A stretch of 64,000 nucleotides of DNA from Tetrastigma voinierianum (Eukaryota; Streptophyta; Magnoliopsida; Vitales; Vitaceae), in contig JAEQBH010000646.1 of assembly GCA_016808115.1 (NCBI GenBank), positions 2,108,001 through 2,172,000 on the forward strand, in the 5' to 3' direction. Shown one piece after another: positions 10,499-21,324 of this stretch (the first letter of the stretch is position 1; each line of letters starts with the position of its first letter). A program made the translations under genes and the position numbers. The notes beneath the pieces are model-generated. The model had not been told where the DNA came from. It saw nothing but the letters and a program-made list of their open reading frames with translations, and made no database searches.

Positions 10499-11540
10499 AT
10501 GCGGATGTCTTTGTTCTGTGTATTGTCTAGAGTGGATCCACCTCAGGAAGTTGTAGATGAAACAACTGAAAGTGTCAATCCTTTGGATCCCTCTGCTTCC
10601 AGTCCGTCCGAGTCAACGATAAAAGAAAATTCTTCAACTGAAGCATTGATAAAAGTCTCTCAGGATATGGCAAGGGTCTTAGATCTAATTTCACTACCAT
10701 CGAGCCCGAAAGTGATGCAATACTAAAGTACTGAGTGGAAGAATTCCATGGTACAAGTATGGAAGAGTCCGACAAAGGTAGTTTTGGCTTGAAAACTTGA
10801 AAGGGCTCTAGATGGCGAGATGTCCCAGGACCGTAAGGTCACATGTGCGGTTTCATTGCCGTAAGGCAAATTTATGATTGGGTAGTTGGTTTTGAGAAAT
10901 CCATCAATCCTAGATCCGCCATACTGACTACTTCGCACGTAGTTTAATAATGGCGTATGTCACTGATGATTACAAGGAGTCAAAATGGAAGAAATTCTTG
11001 ACTCTAAGACAAGGGAAAATGACCGTAGCTGAATATGAGAAAGAATTCAGCCGCCTTAGTAAATATGCACCGGAATCCATTCTTACGGAAAAATTTAGAT
11101 GTGGACAGTTTGAGGAGGGCCTACATGAGTCTATCAAAAGGTACCTCATGGTCATATCACATAGTCGTTAATTTTTATCAATATATAAGCAGCTATAAAA
11201 ACTTGAGAAACTGGAATGAAGAGTCAAGAAAGAAAGAAAGAGAAAAGCTCAAGAGGGGTCTTCTTCGGGAAAAAAGACTCAGAGAGTCACAAGTTGATTC
11301 AAGATGTGGTTCAATGCATCAGTGGGTAGAAGACAAGGACCTACCATGACACAAAGTTTCGGTCGAGGCATCTCAACTGGACAAGAGGAAAAGCATGTAT
11401 GCCCACATTGCCACAATTATCATAGTGGTATTTGCAGACGAGTAACTGGGGGTTGTTTCCGATGTGGGAGCACAGATCATGTGATAGCCAACTCGGGGTT
11501 CTCGCGAGGATTGGAAGTTCGAAACTCAAGGAAGTGGTAG
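10499..11540 (+). pseudogene. Element 4: gag with zinc knuckle
   Basis: An N-terminal acidic/serine-rich segment (10499-10726) is followed by a frame-broken core at 10730-10950, then the conserved gag segment WKKFLTLRQGKMTVAEYEKE with FSRLSKYAPE and CGQFEEGLHESIK (10950-11171). A basic stretch and then CPHCHNYHSGIC and GCFRCGSTDHV (11397-11490) give the CCHC-type nucleic-acid-binding region. At least three frame changes are needed to read it. The role in the intact family is particle assembly and RNA packaging. Confidence 0.85.
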
Positions 11541-11639
11541 AGGAGGATCAAATGTACCTACGACTCGTAGTAGGGTAGAGGACGAAGTGCCTCGCAAGGA
11601 AGAGGTAATACTTCAGAGACGGTGAATCGTCCTGCTACT

Positions 11640-11860
11640 ATAGCCCTGCGCGAGCTTATGCTATGAGAGCCCGTGAAGATCCGGACATACCGGGGGTTAT
11701 CGCGGGTACATTCACTCTCTTTGATATTGACCTGTATGCTTTAATTGATCCGGGCTCTACGCATTCATATATATGCATGGAACAAATGAGTGATAAATTA
11801 CCTGCAGTAGAGCTATTAGCTTATGACCTGCTTGTTACAAGTCCTCAAGCATAGTGTTGT
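11640..11860 (+). pseudogene. Element 4: retropepsin-like protease
   Basis: The frame at 11663-11854 has GVIAGTFTLFDIDLYALIDP followed by GSTHSYI. The DPGSTHSYI active-site block is typical of chromovirus proteases, where D-P/S-G replaces D-T-G. The frame stops soon after (near 11854), so the protease-to-RT transition is broken. Confidence 0.85.
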
Positions 11861-12057
11861 AGTCAACCGTGGTATAAGAATTGTCCCTAATGGTCCATGA
11901 TAGGGAATTCTGATTGATCTAATTGCTTTCTTGCCTTTTCATGAGTTTGATTTGATCTGTGAATGGATTGGTTATCCAAACATCGGGCCGTAGTTTTTGG
12001 ATCGTGATAAGAAAATAGTCCGCTTAAATGTTCGACCTATCGTGGTGATAATATTGT
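11861..12057 (+). pseudogene. Element 4: protease/RT transition, frame-broken
   Basis: Contains remnants of the segment normally reading like FDVILGMDWL in this family (around 11930-12000), but in shifting frames with stops. It links the protease to the RT thumb-side N-terminus. Confidence 0.55.
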
Positions 12058-12990
12058 GTGGTATCCGATTCGACCGCGATCAAAGTTATGTCAGCTATGA
12101 AAGCCCGACATTTTCTGAGAAAAGGTTGTGAAGCCTTTTTGGCTTTGATTCTTGACTTCAACAGAGAGCAAGTAAATTTAGAAAATATTCCTGTGATTAG
12201 AGAGTTCCCTGATGTGTTTCCCGAAGAATTACCGGGAGTACCACCTGAAAGAGAAGTGGATCTCTCTATTGAAGTTGTACAAGGAACGACTCCTATTTCG
12301 AGGACACCTTACCGTATGGCTCCAACTGAACTGAAAGATTTGAAGACTCCAACTCGTGGAGCTATTGGATAAGGGTTTCATCCGACCTAGTGTTTCACCT
12401 GGGGTGCGCCTCATGATTGAAAGAAGAAAGATGGTACCGAATGTGCATTGACTAACAAAATAAACAAAATAATGCTTAAGAATAAGTACCTGCCAAGAAT
12501 AGAAGATTTGCTTGATCAATTGACAGGAAAGTGTCTTCTCAAAGATAGACTTGCGATCGATATTATCAACTCCGGTGAAAGAGGTCATGTCCCGAAAATG
12601 TCTTTCGTAACCTGCTACGGCCATTATGAGTTTTTAGTAACAATGCCATTTGGGTTAACGAATGCTCCGACGCATTTATGGACTTGATGAATAGGGTTTT
12701 CCCGCCTCATTCGATCAATTTGTCGCGGGTGTTTATTGATGACATCCTGGTGTATTCTAAAGATGCACAGGAACATGAACACCATCTAAGGATAGTATTG
12801 CAAACTTTGAGAGAGAATCAGTTGTTTGCCAAGTTAAGTAAATGTGATTTTTGGCTTAAGTAAGTGTCATTCCTAGGTCATATTGTATCTGCAAAAGGTA
12901 TTAGAGTGGACCCAGTGAAAATCAAAGCAATTGTGAATTGGAAACCTCCTCGAAATGTAACCGAGGTGAGAAGTTTCGGGCTTACTCGGG
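12058..12990 (+). pseudogene. Element 4: reverse transcriptase
   Basis: The N-terminal signature IREFPDVFPEELPGVPPERE and PYRMAPTELKDLK lie at 12190-12345. After a frame break come [18 protein letters not shown] (12615-12670) and [11 protein letters not shown] (12735-12770), the active-site FxDD motif, which is intact, then [15 protein letters not shown] (12868-12915). The first catalytic region, usually [12 protein letters not shown], is scrambled at 12540-12575. Breaks near 12370, 12690 and 12860 inactivate the gene. Confidence 0.9.
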
Positions 12991-13059
12991 TATTATCTGA
13001 GACTACACAAGGATTTTCAGCTTATAGCATCCTCACTTACAAGATTACTCCGGAAGGGA

Positions 13060-13640
13060 GTGAAGTTTGAGTGGGATGATAAGTGCCAATCCAGTTTTAA
13101 AAGATTAAAAGAAATACTGGTTGAAGCACCAGTGTTAATTCAGCCCACTTCGGGTAGGGATTACACAATGTACAGTGATGCATCGAGGATAGGTTTGGGA
13201 TGTGTCTTGATGCAGGATGGGAAAGTGGAGGCTTATGCTTCCAGGCAATTGAAGCCGCATGAGCAAAACTATCCCACACATGATTTGGAGTTAGCAGCTG
13301 TAGTGTTCTCTTTAAAAATTTGGCAACACTATTTATATGGAGAAAAATATAGAATTTTCACTGATCATAAGAGTCTGAAATATTTGCTAACTCAAAAATA
13401 TTTGAACTTGAGGCAACGTCGGTGGTTGGAAATATTGAAAGACTATGATTGTATAATTGATTACCACCCCGGGAAAGCAAATGTAGTGGCAGATGCCTTG
13501 AGTAGGAAAATGATTTTTGCTCTGACCTTGAAAGATTATGATTGGAGAATTGCACCCGATGGAGCCTTGTTGGCTCAATTGAATATGATACCGGATTTAA
13601 AACAAATGATAGTGAATGCTCAGAAAAATGATGCCAAGTT
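13060..13640 (+). pseudogene. Element 4: RNase H domain
   Basis: One open frame covers the whole domain: [15 protein letters not shown], then [33 protein letters not shown] and [11 protein letters not shown]. All four expected acidic catalytic residues (D in SDAS, E in DLELA, D in FTDHK, D in VADAL) are present. This is the best-preserved stretch of the element. It would remove the RNA strand after minus-strand synthesis. It is joined to a frame-broken RT upstream and continues directly into the integrase zinc-binding region. Confidence 0.92.
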
Positions 13641-14560
13641 ACAAGAAATGGCTCAGTTGGTTAGTACTGGAGACAAGATTGATTTTACCATAGATGGAAG
13701 TGGAGGTTTATTGTATAAGAACAGATTATGTGTACCGAATGATATGGAATTGAAAAAGAAGATATTATATGAAAGCCACAATACTGTTTTCACCATGCAT
13801 CCTGGAAGTAATAAATGTACCAAAGCCATGAAACAAGACTTCATCGGGTGGCGAGGGATGAAAGGAGTTATTTCGAGTATGTAGCTAAGTGCCCGACGTG
13901 TCGCCAGCAAAATAACACCAAGTACCATCCTATTATCAACCCCCTTCCACTCCCCCCAATGGAGCGTGGGATAACATTACTATGGATTTTGTATCCGGAT
14001 TTCCCCTCACTCAAAGGAAACATTATGCAATATGGGTAATTGTGGACAAATTGACCAAGTCTGCTCACTTCCTACCAATACGACTTGACTATTCCATGGA
14101 TCGTTTAGCGGACCTTTATGTGAATGAAATTTTCAGATTACATGGCATTCCTGTATCGATAGTGTCCGACCGCGATCCACGGTTTACGTCCAGGTTCTGG
14201 AAAGAGTTACAGTCACTTTTGGTATGAGATTGAATTTTAGCACTGCTTTCCATCCATGAAAAAATGGACAATCTGAAAGAGTAATTCAGGTATTAGAAGA
14301 TATGCTTCGAGGCTGTATATTAGATTTTCCGGAAGTCAGATGTGTACATTCCACTCATGGAATTTGCCTATAACAACAGTTATCAGTCCAGTATTGGTAT
14401 GGCCCCGTATGAAGCTTTGTATGGAAGACGATGTAGAACTCCTATGTGTTGGACAAATATGAACGAGCATAAGATTATTGGTCCTGAATTAGTAAAAGAC
14501 ACGAAAAGAAAAAGGTTCGCATTATTCCCCAGCCAGTAGATTAAAAGTCGCCTGCATGCA
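13641..14560 (+). pseudogene. Element 4: integrase
   Basis: The zinc-binding module is spread over [19 protein letters not shown] and CPTCRQQNN (13765-13915) with a frameshift near 13880. The catalytic core follows: TMDFVSGFPLTQRKHYAIWV (first D, 13980-14040), SIVSDRDPRFTSRFWKEL (second D, 14157-14210) and QSERVIQVLEDMLRG (E, 14272-14310). An RRCRTP block with YGRR is at 14420-14445. A stop lies near 14226 and another near 14258. The catalytic triad residues remain. Confidence 0.9.
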
Positions 14561-14785
14561 TAAAGGTCTTATGCTAATTTGAAGAGAAAAGATATAGAGT
14601 ATGAAGTCGGAGACAAAGTGTTTGTAAAAGTATCTCCGTGGAAAAAGATACTCCGTTTTGGGAGGAAAGAGAAACTGAGTCCACGATTCATTGGCCCTTA
14701 CGAGATTTTAGAAAGAGTCGACCGCAGCGCATCGCTTAAGTAATCATTTCTCCGTGAGTTAGTCAAATTACATGATGTATTCCAT
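14561..14785 (+). pseudogene. Element 4: integrase C-terminal (GPF-like) region
   Basis: Frames here give YEVGDKVFVKVSPWKKILRF and LSPRFIGPYEILERV, the GPY/F-type C-terminal module of gypsy integrases, then a degenerate segment before the chromodomain. The reading frame changes at about 14740. Confidence 0.85.
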
Positions 14786-15045
14786 GTGTCTATGCTTCGG
14801 AGATATCGTTTTGACCCATCACACATATTACCAGTTCAAGATATACAATTACAAGAAGATTTCACTTTCGATGAAGAGCCAAAAGCTATTCTAGATCGTG
14901 AAATTAGACAGTTACGGAACAAGCAAGTCCCACTGGTAAAAGTGCTCTGGCAACATCACGGTATGGAAGAAGCGACATGGGAACTAGAATCAACAATGAG
15001 AGTAGTCAGCACTTTAGCTCTTCAGCTTCGTAATTTCGAGGGACG
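14786..15045 (+). pseudogene. Element 4: chromodomain
   Basis: After MLRRYRFDPSHIL comes the chromodomain-like module with ILDREIRQLRNKQVPLVKVL and WQHHGMEEATWELES. The W-x-x-H...EEATWE pattern is the usual one for plant chromoviruses, in which the module directs integration to chromatin with particular histone marks. It is in frame for its whole length. It marks the element as a chromovirus rather than Athila/Tat. Confidence 0.92.
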
Positions 15046-15065
15046 AAATTTATTTTTAAGGAGAA
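15046..15065 (+). promoter_or_regulatory. Element 4: polypurine tract region
   Basis: AAGGAGAA directly before the 3' LTR, preceded by the GAGGGACGAAATT segment that commonly precedes the tract in this lineage. It is shortened compared with the usual G-rich form. Confidence 0.55.
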
Positions 15066-17293
15066 TTTAACACCTCGAAATATACCCTAGTTGTTTTCAA
15101 CATGTTTTGGGTATTTTTGAGGGCATAAATTAAAATTTTCAAATTAAATGCTAAATGGAAAAGTTAGGAAACCCGAAAATTGTAGGGCTGTAAGCCTTAA
15201 GGATAAAAACGTAATTTGTCCAAAAAGGGGCATCAAAGACATGGATTGATAAGATTAGAGGCTAAAATACAATTATGGGAAATTAGAATACAAATAGTCA
15301 AAAATGGAAGGACTAAAGCTAAATAACCAAAACCCTCACTATAATAGAGGAGGAGACAAAAATAATTCATTTTGGTCTCCCAAACAAGGCTTACTGAAGA
15401 AGAGGAGGAGGGAAGGAGAAGAAGAGGAAGAAGGAGAGAGACTGCCAAGGTATGGATTGTGTGATGATACATGACTTTGGTATGGAATCAGAGGGAATTT
15501 GGTATGATTTTTGTACATGAATTACTTGGGTATGATTGCTGTTTTCCTTGAAGATTAAATTGGTTCCCTTTTCTAGGGTTTTGTTAGGAAGACATCCTAA
15601 CTCTAGATTTAAGGGAAGTTTGGTTGAAAATCCCTAGTTGATAATGTTTAGATATGGAATCCTTCACAATTCCAAGGTTTTGTAGAACTTGGGTATGAAT
15701 CCTTGGATTCTTTGACTAATTAAAAGCAATTGTGGAGTTGTTTGGAGGGATTTCATGTTGATTTTTGATGAGGAGTGAAATAGAAGATAATTATGGAAGA
15801 AAAGTGCATGAAAAATAGTGAAATTACCATTTATGGGCAAATTTCGGAGACTGCACTCGGAGACACCTTGAACCTGTACCGGTACAAGGATGCAAGAGCA
15901 ACTGCACTGCATGCCCTAAACCTCGCATCGATACAACCCTCCAATCGAACCCCGTACCCCAGACAGTCGAGCCGTATCTGCACTGTGGTCCCTATAGCCC
16001 CTGTTTTTGTTGTTTTTGCGTATTTAAGCTAAAATACGCATTCCGGAAGTATAGAAAAGGATGAAATTAAGTGAGAAATGTACTGCACTGCCGCCAAGGG
16101 CGTAGTTCAATGGGAGAAAAGTTCATGGGTCTGATAATAAGATAGGAAGTTTCACATACAATCGTAGGGAATCTAAGACTAAGTATTAAATGACACGTAC
16201 ACTTCGTCACGACGCCGGCGCAGCAAGTCCCTTATTAGTACCGGTACTCCCGATTAGTGCTCCGCACTTCGATTAGTACTTTGATACTTCCATTAGCGCT
16301 CCTAAGACTCCCGATTAGTACTTCAGACCCCCGCAAAGCGCTACGACGCCCGGCCCCGCTAGTGCTACGACACTCCCGTCCAGCTTAAGGCACGACACCC
16401 ATGTCCCGATTAGCTACGCACCTGCTCCGCATCCGCAATCCCGCTTGTGCTACGCCACTCCGCATCAGATAGTATCTTCGGATACTTATTGTGTTGTGTC
16501 TTACACTTTTATTAGCACTGGTCTAGGTATTCCCATAGTTATACGATAATAACCTTGATAATGAATAAGAGGAAACAAATGTGTATCGTTATGATCTGTA
16601 ATACCTTTGGGTATTTCTGAATAAGAATAAGCTCTGTAACTCCTATGAGAGACCCGAATAAAAATAAGTTTGTTATAAGCATAAGTCCAGAATACAAATA
16701 AGCTCTGTTACTCCTATGGGAGACCCGAATAAACATAAGTCCGTTATAAGCATAAGTTCTAAATAAGAATAAGCTCTGGGACTCCTACGGGAGATCCGAA
16801 TAAGTATAAGCCTGTTATAAGCATAAGTACTTGTATAAGTCTATGATATGAATGCATGCAATTTCTCGGGAGACCGTATTGTTATATATCGAACATAAAT
16901 GTGTACATGCATATTACATATGTTTCCTACTAAGCGTAAAGCTTAGCAAGGGTTTTTAATCCGTGTAGGTACAGGAGAAGACGTCGAGAACTTCCGCATC
17001 CTACAGGGCCAACACACGAGTAGAGGTTCATTACTGTAGGTTCCGTGCTCTGATCAGTAATTGTAAATGTATAGTTTTTGAATATGTAAATGGGACTCGT
17101 GATCGTATATATGATGACTGTAAACACCACTACGATGTAGTTTTATTTTGGACTCAGGGATATGATATGTTGATATATTATAAGACTTGGATATATCAAT
17201 GTCTGATTAAGGTGTAAAGAGTCCCGAAGATATACTTCTCGCACTCGAACTCGGTTCGCATCCGCCACCGTCGGACTGAATCGGGGTGTGACA
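15066..17293 (+). repeat. Element 4: 3' LTR
   Basis: 2228 bp, TTTAACACC...GTGTGACA. It follows the 5' LTR throughout, with differences concentrated in the GC-rich palindrome zone (15840-15980) and in the short-repeat block (16210-16465). It has TGTACCGGTACA at 15875-15886, TATTTAAG at 16021-16028 and the 71-bp units at 16626-16838. It is followed by the GGATT duplication. Confidence 0.95.
16626..16838 (+). repeat. 71-bp tandem repeat, three units, 3' LTR
   Basis: AATAAGCTCTG starts at 16626, 16697 and 16768, again exactly 71 bp apart, in register with the 5' LTR copy. Confidence 0.9.
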
Positions 17294-18289
17294 GGATTTC
17301 TCTCTCAACCATACTTTTCACTGATTAAAGGTTCATTTTTATTTCTGAGACATTATTCTAATCAGTTACTTGTAATATGTAACCCTCTTTCTAATATTTA
17401 AGTATTTTTCCTTTTCAGTACTTCATACTCAGATCATAGGACTAAAGAATTCTTACCCCCATAGACAGGATAATGCAAGCCTTCTCCAATTTGATTAACA
17501 CCTCATCCTACACTTCTGATGAAAATTTCCATCTCCTTGATTAGATCTTTGCTAACACGGGATCAGAATCAATTCAATAGAAAGATGAGAGACCTCTGAG
17601 TGATTAAACAGATACTTCATTCAACCATCCTCCAATTATAAGTAAGTTGGTGATCTATCTAAGTAATCCTTCAAAGTTCATTAGTTCCATAGTATTAGTC
17701 TACCATACCCACAAGGAAACTGCTCTACACTCTCAGGATCCTCCATCTCTATGTCACTCAGCGGCCTCTTGAAATCGTGAGAGAGATACAGTACTCTGTA
17801 TCAGTACACACGTGCTCAATAATTCGAACAAGTAAATTTATAAACAATACCAATCAAATAAATTTAAGAATTCTAATTAAATCTTTCTTCCACCTTATGC
17901 AGCAAAATGACTATCATTAATGACCCATTTCCAGTGAGCTCAACTTTTCAAAATTGGTTTACTCATATTAGTGACTAACTAATCAGAAAAATTCACCGAA
18001 ATCATAAACGAATTGAAATAAATGAACTCCAGAAACTTTATATCATCCATTTAAATCAAACAGTAATGAAAAATATGATTTTATAAAGAAATACTAGCTC
18101 GAAGCTGCACTTCAGTACAATACCCAAATCCAAAAAATTAACGGAAAACTAACAACATAAAGCTACACTAAAACTAATTTACTAAAATGGAAAATAAAAA
18201 AAATAAAAAATAAATAAAAAATACAAGAGTCTTCAACCACCCAAACGTCCTGGAGTTGCAGAAGCTCCGTACATTGCCCTAGAAGCGTC

Positions 18290-18297
18290 TATTTATA
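18290..18297 (-). promoter_or_regulatory. Element 3 LTR TATA box
   Basis: TATAAATA on the minus strand, in GCTTATAAATAGACGCTTC, directly downstream of the TGTCGCGACA array. It fixes LTR orientation as minus. Confidence 0.75.
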
Positions 18298-18369
18298 AGC
18301 TTTCCAATGTTGGGCCTCACTTCATTAATTGCATTATGGATCCCTAAAACTCTAGCCCAAATTGGTCTC

Positions 18370-19570
18370 TTTGTCGCCACATAGAAAGTTTTGTCGCGAC
18401 AGAGCTTTCAGTCTTTGACGCTGCCTCTATCATAGCTTCTTGTTTTCTGTCGCGACCTGTTCTTTGGGATTGCTCTTGGATTGTGTTGTGACATACTTTG
18501 ATAATGTTGTGACATAGATTTTATTCAGTAGTCTTGTTCTTGTCGCGACAATAATGCATTGTGTCACGACACCCAACCTGTTGGCAAGTAGCTTCTCATG
18601 TCCTTGTCCTTCTGGAGTTTGTCGCGACACAATTTTCCTTTTCGTGATAAACATTTACCTTTTCATCTTGTCAACTTTGTTGCGATAGGATTTCTTTGAA
18701 TCCTTAGCAATTTCTGTCGCGACGAGAAACTCCTTGGTCACGATAGACTTTTCTTCTCTGATTCTTGTTGCTTGCTGAGTTGTTTGTCGTGACATAGAAT
18801 TATCTATTGCGACATAATTGCCTTGGCCATTCTCAGTTCTTCTTTAATTTTTGTCGCGACCTAATTTTTCTCTATCGCAACAGAATTTTATCATTCCATA
18901 GCTTTTATTGTCGCGATAGAAAACTTCTTTGTCGTGACATAGGTTTTGCTTTCAACTCTTGATTATGTCACAACAAGAATTTCTTTGTCGCCATTCTTCT
19001 TGTGTTACTCTTCAGCTTCTTATTCCGACAAATCTAACTCCTTCATAGTTTTGTTTGTCGCGATGATAAATAATCTTTGTCATACGTAGATTTTGTTGTT
19101 CTTGCTGTGAATTCAATGTTACGTCGATAGATTTTCTTTGTTGCGATAGCAATTCTTCCTTGAGCTGGCTTGATGCTGAAAACTTTGTCGCAACATAAAA
19201 AAATTTGTTCAGCGGATTTGTGTTATGGCCCGTTACCTCACGCTACGTAATTGTCTTTGTCGCGATGAGTTCATCCGTTAGCCTTCGCTTTTATGTCATG
19301 GCAAAATTATATCAGTCGCAACATAGCTTCTTTGCTCTCTACATTAATCGTTGTCACGACATAGTCAAGAACTGTCGCGACAATTTTCTTCACAATCTTC
19401 TTCAATAATGTAGCGACAGAAAAACTTTTTGTCGCGACAAAATTTATCTTTCAACCATTGAGTTATGTTTGAGCTTTGTTGCGACATTTAGTTGCTAGCT
19501 ACAACATAGTTCCTTTGGCCTACTTGAATTTTGTTTTGCGACATACGAAAATTATGTCATGACAAAGACC
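18370..19570 (-). repeat. U3 array of TGTCGCGACA palindromes (Element 3)
   Basis: Eight uninterrupted GTCGCGAC cores (for example 18541-18550, 19373-19382, 19430-19439) and about twice as many near-copies such as TGTCACGACA, TGTCGTGACA, TGTTGCGACA and TGTCGCAACA, spaced irregularly 15-60 bp apart. Most variants are single C to T or G to A changes at the CpGs. Between sites the sequence is mostly unrelated T-rich DNA. The array sits directly upstream of the TATA box. Confidence 0.85.
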
Positions 19571-19748
19571 GCTGCATTTTCCACCTTTTTTTGCTTCTTT
19601 TCTGCTTGTTTTCTTTCTTTTTTTTCAAATAACACCTGCAAAACATAAAGTTGGTGAATATTCCATAATTTGGCATAAAAATAGATCTAAAATTGTTAAA
19701 AACATTCTAGAAAAATGGATTAAAAATAGATGAGTTTAAGACTCATCA

Positions 19749-19790
19749 AATTCCCAAAAACTTAAAGTTTTGCTTGTCCCCAAGAAAAGA
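19749..19790 (-). promoter_or_regulatory. Element 3: polypurine tract region
   Basis: Minus strand: CTTGGGGACAAGCAAAAC, then TTTAAGTTTTTGGGAATT, immediately before TGATGAGT. A G/A-rich run of this form beside the LTR start is the usual 3' priming signal. It places a 3' internal region to the right of this LTR. Confidence 0.65.
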
Positions 19791-21320
19791 AAAGAAATTT
19801 TGTTTGTCCTCAAACAATTCAGCCTTTTATTTTTAAGGACATATTTCTGTTTAAGCTCACTTGGGTAGGAAACATATGTCAGTTTTAAAATTACTTCTAA
19901 ACATGTTTCCAATCTAGAATCAGGAAGATCTTTGGTTTACTGAACCAACAAATAACTATATGTGGTGTAACAATTTAACCATATTCAATCCTGATTTGCT
20001 GTGTGTGTGCCGGCTCCACCGTTTTCAAGTGCACTCAGCTAATCTTCTAGGATAATACTTAGTTGGCATACTCTCTTTTATTTTTAAAGTCCCATATGCT
20101 TGTTTATCATATTAATCTCCACTAATGTATGCATAACACCACATTCAGAATCAAATAGGTCTTTTAGGCTTGTAATGGTTAAAGGGAGGAAGGCTATAAG
20201 ACCAAACTCATTCCTCCTTGATGTTTTACTTTTCATAGCTTCTTTCATAATCCTCTTCATCTTTTCTTATTTATTTTGCATTGTTTTTCTCAACCCTTTT
20301 CATCATTTTGTACAACTTGAAATAATATTCCCCCAAACTTATCCTTTTCTGTCCTTGATGTACTTTGTCTGATGATCTGGGAAAATAAGGGTTCTTTACA
20401 GTATGATTATGTTAAGGGGAGAAAATTGGCTTCTCATTAGCTGGTTGATGATGAGATTGGATGTAGGCTCAAATAAGGAACTAGTGTGCATGCTTATGCA
20501 TATAAAATGGTAGGCTTTGAAAGGCTCAAACTTCCAAGGATGGCCTAAATCATTTCCTGTTAGTGGTATTGCCTAGGATTTCGCCTTGACTAATAATCTA
20601 ACAAGTTCTAAGACATTGGAGAGCTTACTGTGATGGATCCCAGAAGATGTTCCTAGTCTTGGCACAATTTCTTTCAGAGTTATTGTTGACCATGTGTATA
20701 GTTTATTAGGATTTTATAACCAAACTATGTACACAAACAAAATTATAAGTCTTATCTGTTCCATCAATTTATTGAAGCCTTCCTTAATCTTGAAATTCAA
20801 CACATTTATTCATAACCTTACAACTTTCCATTTCCATTCATTTCATCCAACCCCAATGCATCTATTAGATTTTTGTTTGGTTTTGAGATTTGTTGTTGTG
20901 CTGCTTTACCAGTCAAGAGATTCATTTAAATCATGTATTTAGCTCAAACAATCTAACACAACCACAATGTCATTCTTTAATCAGTTTCATTCAACCAAAC
21001 ATGTTGCATCAATTTAACAATTAGATCCAGATAACTGGTTTCTCAATTATTTCAACTAATCTATTTATCACAAGTAAAAGATTTCTAACTATTAAACATG
21101 AAGGAAGGAAAACAAACGAGAAAAATCAAACAAAAGTGAACACCAATCTTGCGAAGAAGTTTATATTTTATTGAATTTGTTAAGGATTTGGTATTGGTTA
21201 CATAGAGGAAAAAGATATGGAAGAGTAGGACAATTTTCATTTTTTACCCCTGCACTTTTCTCGCGTACTCCCATTCTTAAGTATTCTTCAACCTCCTTTA
21301 TTGGGGTTAGTTCTTTCTTC
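19791..21320 (-). other. Element 3: 3' internal non-coding region
   Basis: About 1.5 kb of AT-rich DNA between the coiled-coil ORF and the polypurine tract. The short open frames in it show no family resemblance. It matches the long untranslated 3' region typical of Athila-type elements in position. Confidence 0.5.
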
Positions 21321-21324
21321 TTTG

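Larger units (their letters stand above)
8173..17293 (+). mobile_element. Element 4: complete Tekay/Del-type chromovirus
   Basis: A 9.1 kb Ty3/gypsy element with 5' LTR 8173-10417, PBS at 10421, gag, protease, RT, RNase H, integrase, a C-terminal chromodomain and 3' LTR 15066-17293, flanked by a 5-bp duplication GGATT. The LTRs begin TGTAACACC (TTTAACACC in the right copy) and end TGACA. The chromodomain plus initiator-tRNA PBS point to the chromovirus branch, most like Tekay/Del. Several frameshifts and stops in gag and pol mean it is not autonomous. It is intact in structure and is the innermost insertion at this place. Confidence 0.95.
17294..19748 (-). repeat. Element 3: LTR, right segment (promoter and U3)
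   Basis: Continues the LTR broken at 8172 (first five bases are the duplicated GGATT). Read on the minus strand it starts TGATGAGT at 19748 and its first bases match the start of the Element 5 LTR at 22169 (ATGAGT, AAACTCAT, ATTTTTA, TCCATTTTTCTA). It carries a TGTCGCGACA-rich U3 (18370-19570) and a TATAAATA box at 18290-18297. AT-rich R/U5 fills 17300-18240. No protein is encoded. Confidence 0.85.

Noticed and set aside
10499..15045. Active, autonomous chromovirus
   Set aside because: RNase H and chromodomain are open and catalytic residues remain, but gag, protease-RT and integrase have several frameshifts and stops.
18190..18230. A-rich microsatellite as a feature
   Set aside because: Short, imperfect A/T run (AAAATAAAAAATAAATAAAA) within the AT-rich LTR, with no sign of function.
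18370..19570. CRISPR-like array of short palindromic repeats
   Set aside because: Repeats are about 10 bp, degenerate and irregularly spaced, and lie in a plant LTR U3 upstream of a TATA box. No cas gene is present.
20100..20942. Small hydrophobic open frames that could be membrane proteins
   Set aside because: AT-rich DNA gives Phe/Leu/Ile-rich frames by chance. There is no family match, and the region is the 3' non-coding part of Element 3.
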